DNA of 64,000 nucleotides from an uncultured Lachnospiraceae bacterium (lineage in GTDB: Bacteria > Bacillota > Clostridia > Lachnospirales > Lachnospiraceae), in NCBI GenBank assembly GCA_930972465.1, contig CAKNHF010000004.1, forward strand, positions 1-64,000, written 5' to 3'. How positions within the stretch are numbered: the stretch's first letter is position 1; each line of letters starts with the position of its first letter. Of this stretch, positions 59,923 through 64,000 are shown in pieces. Below the pieces are notes generated by a model. That model saw only the letters and a program-made list of their open reading frames with translations. It did not search any database and was not told the DNA's origin. The translations under genes and the position numbers were made by a program.

Positions 59923-60396
59923 TTACAGGCCTTCCACCCATTTTTTCAGTTCATCCACCGACGGATTTCCATTGAGAAGTCTCCCTTCCCTGATCTCTGC
60001 TCCCGGGCAGCTCGGCGCCAGTCCCTGAACTGTCTTGCCGAATCCGCTTCCTCCGGATGTCGCAAAAAGGATGATCTCTTTTCCTGTAAAATCGTAACTC
60101 TCCAGAAATGTATTAATGATCGTTGGAGCCACATACCACCAGATCGGAAATCCAAGGAAAATCCTGTCATGAGATGCGATATCCGCATCCTTGTCCGCCA
60201 GCTCAGGGCGGAATGACCTGTCGTTCATTTCCACAGAGCTGCGGGATTTTTTGTCCATCCAGTTCAGATCCGCCGATGTATAGGGAACTGCGGGCTTTAT
60301 TTCATAAAGACCGGCTCCGGCCGCTTCCGCCAGCCGTTTCGCTGTCTGCTCTGTTGTTCCGCTCGCCGAAAAATATGCTACCAGTGTCTTTTTCAT
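59923..60396 (-). CDS. Flavodoxin-family protein
   Basis: 157 residues from the ATG at 60396 (AAGGAGACG); the upstream extension to 60462 is not supported. FMN phosphate loop AYFSASGTTEQTAKRLAE, then FLGFPIWWYVAPTIINTFLE and FATSGGSGFGKTVQGL, the flavodoxin_4 type. These small proteins carry electrons or act as quinone/flavin reductases. It is followed by DUF3737 upstream in the same direction (13-base gap), so the two are probably cotranscribed. Confidence 0.92.
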   Translation of the reverse strand: MKKTLVAYFSASGTTEQTAKRLAEAAGAGLYEIKPAVPYTSADLNWMDKKSRSSVEMNDRSFRPELADKDADIASHDRIFLGFPIWWYVAPTIINTFLESYDFTGKEIILFATSGGSGFGKTVQGLAPSCPGAEIREGRLLNGNPSVDELKKWVEGL

Positions 60397-60409
60397 AATA
60401 TCGTCTCCT

Positions 60410-61258
60410 TTATATTTTTTCATCCATGTTACTATAAATCTTTCCCTGAGCATGCTCATCATCCATAATAATCTCTCCGACAGAAGGAACCCGGATCGTC
60501 CCTGACAACGGATTCTTTATGCTGATTACAGGTGTCACTATCGAAGCATTGACTTCAGACTTTTCAAAACAGAGATCCGTATCATTCATCTCGCAATTTA
60601 TCAATTTAAGATTTTTGCAGTAGCAGAGCGGCTGGGTTCCGATAATCCTGCAATTGATCAGTGTCAGATCTTCCGAATACCAGGCGAGATACTCTCCTTT
60701 TATTATACTGTTCTTTACCGTTACATTTTTCGCATGCCAGAATGCATCCTTTGTATCAAATCTGCAGTTGTCAAACAGAGCATTCTCAATATACTGGAAA
60801 GAATATTTCCCTTTGAAATTCACATCTTCAAACAGCAGATTTTCTGAGCGCATCATGAAATACTCACTTTCGGCATTTGTACGGCGCATACGGATATTTT
60901 TTACCGACCAGCCGAATTCCGGTGAAACAATATCACAATTGTCAATCGATACGTCCCTGCATTCCCTGAGGGCTTTAATGCCGTTCATCCGGACTCCCTG
61001 GATATCTATATGGTCTGAATACCAGAGAGCCGCGCGGCACAGCTCAGTCATTTCAGAATTGCGGACAGTAAGAATATGGTCATGCCAGAGTGGATATCTC
61101 AGGTTAAAGAAACAGTTTTCCGCTTCGATATTACTGCATTCTTTTAACGCGCTTTCACCATCTGCCGGGCCATCAAACCGGCAGTTCCTGACAATAACAT
61201 CCTCACTTCCGTACAGTGCTCTTTCTTCGTCAAAACTTTGTTTTTCAATAATCTTCAC
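60410..61258 (-). CDS. DUF3737 family protein (parallel beta-helix)
   Basis: 282 residues starting at GTG 61256-61258 (GAGGAGACATAGAA). The whole length repeats units such as VIVRNCRFDG, IEAENCFFNLRYPLWHD, VSIDNCDIVSPEFGWSVKN and VTVKNSIIKGEYLAWYSED, a right-handed beta-helix with about twenty strands. DUF3737 has no proven function. It ends 13 bases before the flavodoxin start. Confidence 0.88.
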   Translation of the reverse strand: MKIIEKQSFDEERALYGSEDVIVRNCRFDGPADGESALKECSNIEAENCFFNLRYPLWHDHILTVRNSEMTELCRAALWYSDHIDIQGVRMNGIKALRECRDVSIDNCDIVSPEFGWSVKNIRMRRTNAESEYFMMRSENLLFEDVNFKGKYSFQYIENALFDNCRFDTKDAFWHAKNVTVKNSIIKGEYLAWYSEDLTLINCRIIGTQPLCYCKNLKLINCEMNDTDLCFEKSEVNASIVTPVISIKNPLSGTIRVPSVGEIIMDDEHAQGKIYSNMDEKI

Positions 61259-61403
61259 TTCTATGTCTCCTCTCACAGCGCAGTCAAAAGCTCAGTTTCT
61301 AGTATATAACTACTTTCTTATAACAGCAAATACTTATTTGTCATTCCATAATATGCCTGCCGGGCATTGTAAAATTCTGCTGTTACTGCCTGCCGGAGAT
61401 CTA

Positions 61404-61639
61404 TTATCCGAAAACTTCTTTCGCCTTTCTCATGTTTTCCATAATCGGTACTCTGAAAGGACATCTTGTCTCACAGGCGCCGCATCGGAAGCGTACAGGT
61501 CGAAGTAATTGATCCCCTGTCTTTCCGCCTCATCAAACAGCCTCTTCGTGTTGCGGCATTCATCCTCTGAAAAGCCCTCGCATCCCTTTCCGATCTCACT
61601 GACCTGAAGTCCTGTATTTCCCAGCTCTCTATATTTCAT
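61404..61639 (-). pseudogene. Fe-S aldo/keto reductase remnant with internal deletion
   Basis: The N-terminal about 50 codons (KYRELGNTGLQVSEIGKGCEGF, GINYFDLYASDA) belong to the AKR family. Then a C-terminal 4Fe-4S end, CGACETRCPFRVPIMENMRK, AKEVFG stop, is read in a second frame. More than 200 residues between are deleted. Aldo/keto reductases with this ferredoxin-like tail are common in Clostridia. Confidence 0.83.
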
Positions 61640-61669
61640 TTCATGATTTTAGCTCTCCTTCTGTCCGGC

Positions 61670-62090
61670 TTACACCTGTTTCTCATTATTCAGCAGCTTT
61701 TTCAGAAGCTCCGCGAATTCTTCAATATAGTAATTCGTCTGCTCCTTGATCCAGAACACGCAGTAATTTCTCCGGAGCTGCTGCCCGTTCTGCATAATCG
61801 GAAGCCGGTTACGGACCGACAGTTCCGCATAGCATCCGCACTGCAGCAGCTGATAATTCGCATGTTTGTCCGAGAACGCTCTCCTCTGGTCATTCAGCAC
61901 AAGAGCCACTCCCCCGAAGCGGTGAAGATCATAGAATTCCTCATGAGTTCCGTTTACGATACTGATGGAGACCTCCGGATATCTTCCACCTGCTCCAGCA
62001 AACCTTTGCTCCGCTCGTAAAAATACTCCCCGGCAGGCGTCAGGGAGAACCTGCAGTTCTCCGTGCTTACATACTCAGGCATCGAAAAAC
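61670..62090 (-). pseudogene. LysR-family regulator remnant
   Basis: An HTH-end piece CRFSLTPAGEYFYERSKGLLEQVEDI (about 61990-62060) is followed after a stop and shift by effector-domain sequence: NGTHEEFYDLHRFGGVALVLNDQ, NRLPIMQNGQQLRRNYCVFWIKEQTNYYIEEFAELLKKLL. The first part of the HTH and roughly 120 residues of the effector domain are missing. Confidence 0.78.
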
Positions 62091-62124
62091 AAAGCCGCAA
62101 ACGGGCTTATTGCACGCAAAAAAA

Positions 62125-62156
62125 GGATATCAGGACACTTCTTTCATCCTGATACC
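62125..62156 (-). terminator. Terminator after TIGR04076 gene
   Basis: GGATATCAGGA (62125-62135) pairs with TCCTGATACC (62147-62156); seven T follow on the minus strand. Confidence 0.82.
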
Positions 62157-62181
62157 CGCGTATATTCATCTTATCAAGCTC

Positions 62182-62526
62182 TTATCGCACCGGAATATAG
62201 TCAATCTCTGCCTCTTCCTCCGTCGCCTCAATCTTGAAAATCACCGGGCGCAGCCCGTCGTTGCAGCTGCAGATCGCAACTCCCGGCTTTCTGATCCAGT
62301 CGCCGTAGTAGAACAGCCCCTCTCCTGTTCCGTGTGAGAGTGCGAACACATACTGATAGACCGCTTTCCATGCCTCATCGCAGAATCCCTCCGGCTTCGC
62401 ATAATCCGCGTAAAAGACCTGGCCTTCTTTCATCATCGGACAGGCGCCCAGCCCGGGGACTCCGTATTCTTCCGCAAGTTCCTTATCCAATGTTGTCTTC
62501 AGCACCGTGATCTTACATTTTTTCAT
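62182..62526 (-). CDS. TIGR04076 family protein
   Basis: 114 residues: CKITVLKTTLDKELAEEYG, GACPMMKEGQVFY, EGFCDEAWKAVYQYVFALSHG and VAICSCNDGLRPVIFKIEA. These cysteines and the size match TIGR04076, a family of unknown function common in anaerobes. It is divergent from the Crp/Fnr gene 95 bases away, which may regulate it. Confidence 0.88.
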   Translation of the reverse strand: MKKCKITVLKTTLDKELAEEYGVPGLGACPMMKEGQVFYADYAKPEGFCDEAWKAVYQYVFALSHGTGEGLFYYGDWIRKPGVAICSCNDGLRPVIFKIEATEEEAEIDYIPVR

Positions 62527-62621
62527 ACACTTACCATCCTTTCCCTTGATTGTAGTCTCTCATTTTCTGTGATATGATGAAAACAGTTCGATGATATTTT
62601 TAATGAATGAAGGTGACAGAC

Positions 62622-63299
62622 ATGCTGATCCCCCGCTATTATTTTTCCAATGACTTTGTAAATTTCCAGGAATATTTTCGCACTCAGCCTCACACTGTAA
62701 GAACCTTTCGAAAAAATGAATACCTGTGGAATTACGGAGACCCCATTACACATATCTTCTATATCCTCTCCGGCGTTGCCCGGACCACGCTGGAACATGA
62801 AAACGGTTCCCGCAAGATTTCCTCTTTTCACAGCGAAGGGACGGTTTTTCCCGGCTGTCATCGTTCTGTCTTCAAGATAGAGCAGTCCATCGCTACAATG
62901 GCGGTCACCGAGCTGGAGACATTCTGCTTTTCCAGTAACGACTTTCTTCAGATGCTGACAGAAAACCCGCAGCTCATGCTCAGCACACTGGACTGGTATG
63001 CGTCCTATATCAACCTGCTCCTGTATGAGAGTGCTCATCAGGATTACAACAGTTCCTTTGTCAGACTCTGCAACCTGCTGTACCTTTTCTCCCGGAATTC
63101 TCCCTCCGGAGAACACGGACGCATTAACCTGACGCAGGAAAGCATCGCTGAGATTCTTACAGTAACCAGGGTAAGCGCTGCCCGCAGTCTGGGGCGTCTC
63201 CGCGATGAAAAGATCATCATCCCTCACCGGAGCCGGATCCAGATCATCGACCAGAAGGCATTGGAATCCTACTGCTCCGACGAGACGCTGCAGTCCTGA
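62622..63299 (+). CDS. Crp/Fnr-family transcriptional regulator
   Basis: 225 residues from the ATG at 62622 (GAAGGTGAC). Cyclic-nucleotide-binding-like beta-roll: FRKNEYLWNYGDPITHIFYILSGVARTTLEHENGSRKISSFHSEGTVFPG. The dimer helix and C-terminal HTH read LTQESIAEILTVTRVSAARSLGRLRDEKII. There is no cysteine set for an iron-sulfur cluster of the Fnr type. Likely targets include the divergent TIGR04076 gene. Confidence 0.92.
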   Translation: MLIPRYYFSNDFVNFQEYFRTQPHTVRTFRKNEYLWNYGDPITHIFYILSGVARTTLEHENGSRKISSFHSEGTVFPGCHRSVFKIEQSIATMAVTELETFCFSSNDFLQMLTENPQLMLSTLDWYASYINLLLYESAHQDYNSSFVRLCNLLYLFSRNSPSGEHGRINLTQESIAEILTVTRVSAARSLGRLRDEKIIIPHRSRIQIIDQKALESYCSDETLQS

Positions 63300-63435
63300 C
63301 TCAGCCGGCACAGTGCTCCTCCGCCTGTATCTTTTTCCTCATTTCCTATTTATATTATCATGGTTTGGAGACTTTTTCTGTAACATTGTTTACAGTTTTC
63401 CGGATCAGTTTTTCCAACTTTGTGCAAGATCACCT

Positions 63436-63516
63436 TTGAAATTTCTGATCTGAATCATATAAAATAATATCTGACGTGTGGCATTCTACTGCGTAAATCC
63501 AGTTGAAAGCCACACG
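63436..63516 (+). ncRNA. Short leader RNA hairpin, copy 2 of the repeated motif
   Basis: TTGAAA (63436-63441) and TATAAA (63458-63463) precede CGTGTGGC (63475-63482) and GCCACACG (63509-63516), a perfect stem, followed by seven T. The loop contains TGCGTAAATCCAGTTG. Compared with copy 1 at 21951-21994 the stem has an A-U to G-C change on both strands. It lies upstream of a decayed DUF2798 gene. Confidence 0.6.
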
Positions 63517-63524
63517 TTTTTTTG

Positions 63525-63558
63525 TCAGATGGAGGAAGACTCTCAAGCGAGTCTTGAA
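63525..63558. repeat. Decayed edge of the palindromic repeat family
   Basis: TCAGATGGAGGAAGACTC and AAGCGAGTCTTGAA combine the ends of the two modules seen at 28160-28390, with the interior missing. Confidence 0.6.
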
Positions 63559-63582
63559 TTCTAATTGAAAGGAGCACCTGAA

Positions 63583-63985
63583 ATGCCAAAAAACAGAACA
63601 CAGAGAATCGTTTTCGGAATCATCATGTCCTATGCCATGGCATACGGCATGGAAGTTTATAATGTCGCCATCAGAGAGGGCGTCAATCTGACACCGGGCG
63701 GGAGCGGCTTTTGCCGCAAAGCACTGTGATCCTGAAAAAGATAATCCGTACATCTGCCGTCTTCTTCGCCAGGCCGGTACAATTGCTGTCATGTGTCCGG
63801 CGATGAGCCTTGTGGCTTCTATCCTGTATAATATCATTATGGATGGGATGCCGGTCACAAAGCTCCCCGCTGTCTGGATCGGAACACTTATTAAAAATTT
63901 CCCGATAGCTTTCTTCTGGAACATGTTTGCAGCCGCACCTTTTTCACACTGGCTCTTTGGGAAAATATTTCCTGACCGTGGATAG
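63583..63985 (+). pseudogene. DUF2798 membrane protein, deleted and frameshifted
   Basis: The ATG at 63583 (AAAGGAG) opens MPKNRTQRIVFGIIMSYAMAYG as in the intact gene at 43983, then after LTPGG the frame shifts. The second part continues from DPEKDNPYICRLLRQAG through CPAMSLVASILYNIIMDGM to the C-terminus FAAAPFSHWLFGKIFPDRG. The helix between (about 35 residues) is deleted. The leader hairpin at 63475 and a repeat fragment lie just upstream. Confidence 0.82.
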
Positions 63986-64000
63986 CAGCACAGCTTCCTT

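Overview
The window looks like chromosomal DNA of a gut Lachnospiraceae-type Firmicute. The evidence is strong AGGAGG ribosome-binding sites, TTGACA/TATAAT promoters, and families typical of that group: LytTR/GHKL two-component pairs, many MATE exporters, PLP-binding MocR regulators, a 2-hydroxyacyl-CoA dehydratase with its activator, CsoR/CopA, and O-acetylhomoserine sulfhydrylase. The genus cannot be fixed from sequence alone. No rRNA, tRNA or CRISPR array was recognised, and no intact transposase.

Layout. 1-14.2 kb: a broken ABC ATPase, a LytTR/GHKL two-component pair, an SMR efflux protein, a MarR-MATE operon, a MarR-heterodimeric ABC exporter operon, a LysR and an HxlR regulator, and an ECF-sigma/membrane protein/ABC-2 operon. 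14.4-16.8 kb: fragments of apbE, an IS1182-type transposase, an aldo/keto reductase and uppP, plus a frameshifted fic gene. 16.8-19.6 kb: a toxin-antitoxin cluster (HicAB; RhuM/Fic with an XRE partner) flanking an EamA transporter. 19.8-25.7 kb: LysR/AKR, EamA and MarR-GNAT genes among more remnants. 25.7-28.5 kb: an Rrf2 regulator, a zinc macrodomain hydrolase, and the C-terminal stub of a SirTM-type sirtuin whose front is replaced by palindromic repeats. 28.5-36.9 kb: a two-component system, a MarR-MFS operon, a small alarmone synthetase, a structured RNA region, a C39-like secreted protease, a cytidylate-kinase-like protein and a TetR. 37.2-43.3 kb: an iron alcohol dehydrogenase, a MATE and a hydroxyacyl-CoA dehydratase pair. 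43.4-49.4 kb: a DUF2798 protein, a decayed OpuC operon, a PNPOx-ferredoxin protein and AzlCD. 49.6-56 kb: MocR, DUF5131, SirTM-like sirtuin, CsoR and CopA with an internal CopZ start. 56-64 kb: MATE, metY, flavodoxin, DUF3737, TIGR04076, a Crp/Fnr regulator and several remnants.

Two themes recur. The first is small efflux operons led by their own repressor (MarR-MATE, MarR-ABC, MarR-MFS, CsoR-CopA), several with a visible palindromic operator on the promoter. The second is extensive gene decay: about twenty gene remnants, many made of two or three correct pieces joined by internal deletions, with dispersed palindromic repeats beside some of them.

The least explained signals are in RNA and regulatory DNA. 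(i) A strong minus-strand promoter at 34200-34228 drives a short leader holding two tandem copies of one fold, CUCGGAGG-hairpin-CCGGAUAAGAG. The second copy shares its 3' strand with an intrinsic terminator, which is a riboswitch-like layout. (ii) Two distant loci (21951-21994 and 63475-63516) carry the same roughly 43-nt hairpin with compensatory stem changes, a conserved loop and a U-tract, each just downstream of a promoter. (iii) Two promoters share a two-part motif with identical spacing (47472-47513 and 52922-52962). (iv) Two promoters near 26.96 and 28.44 kb share an Rrf2-type operator.
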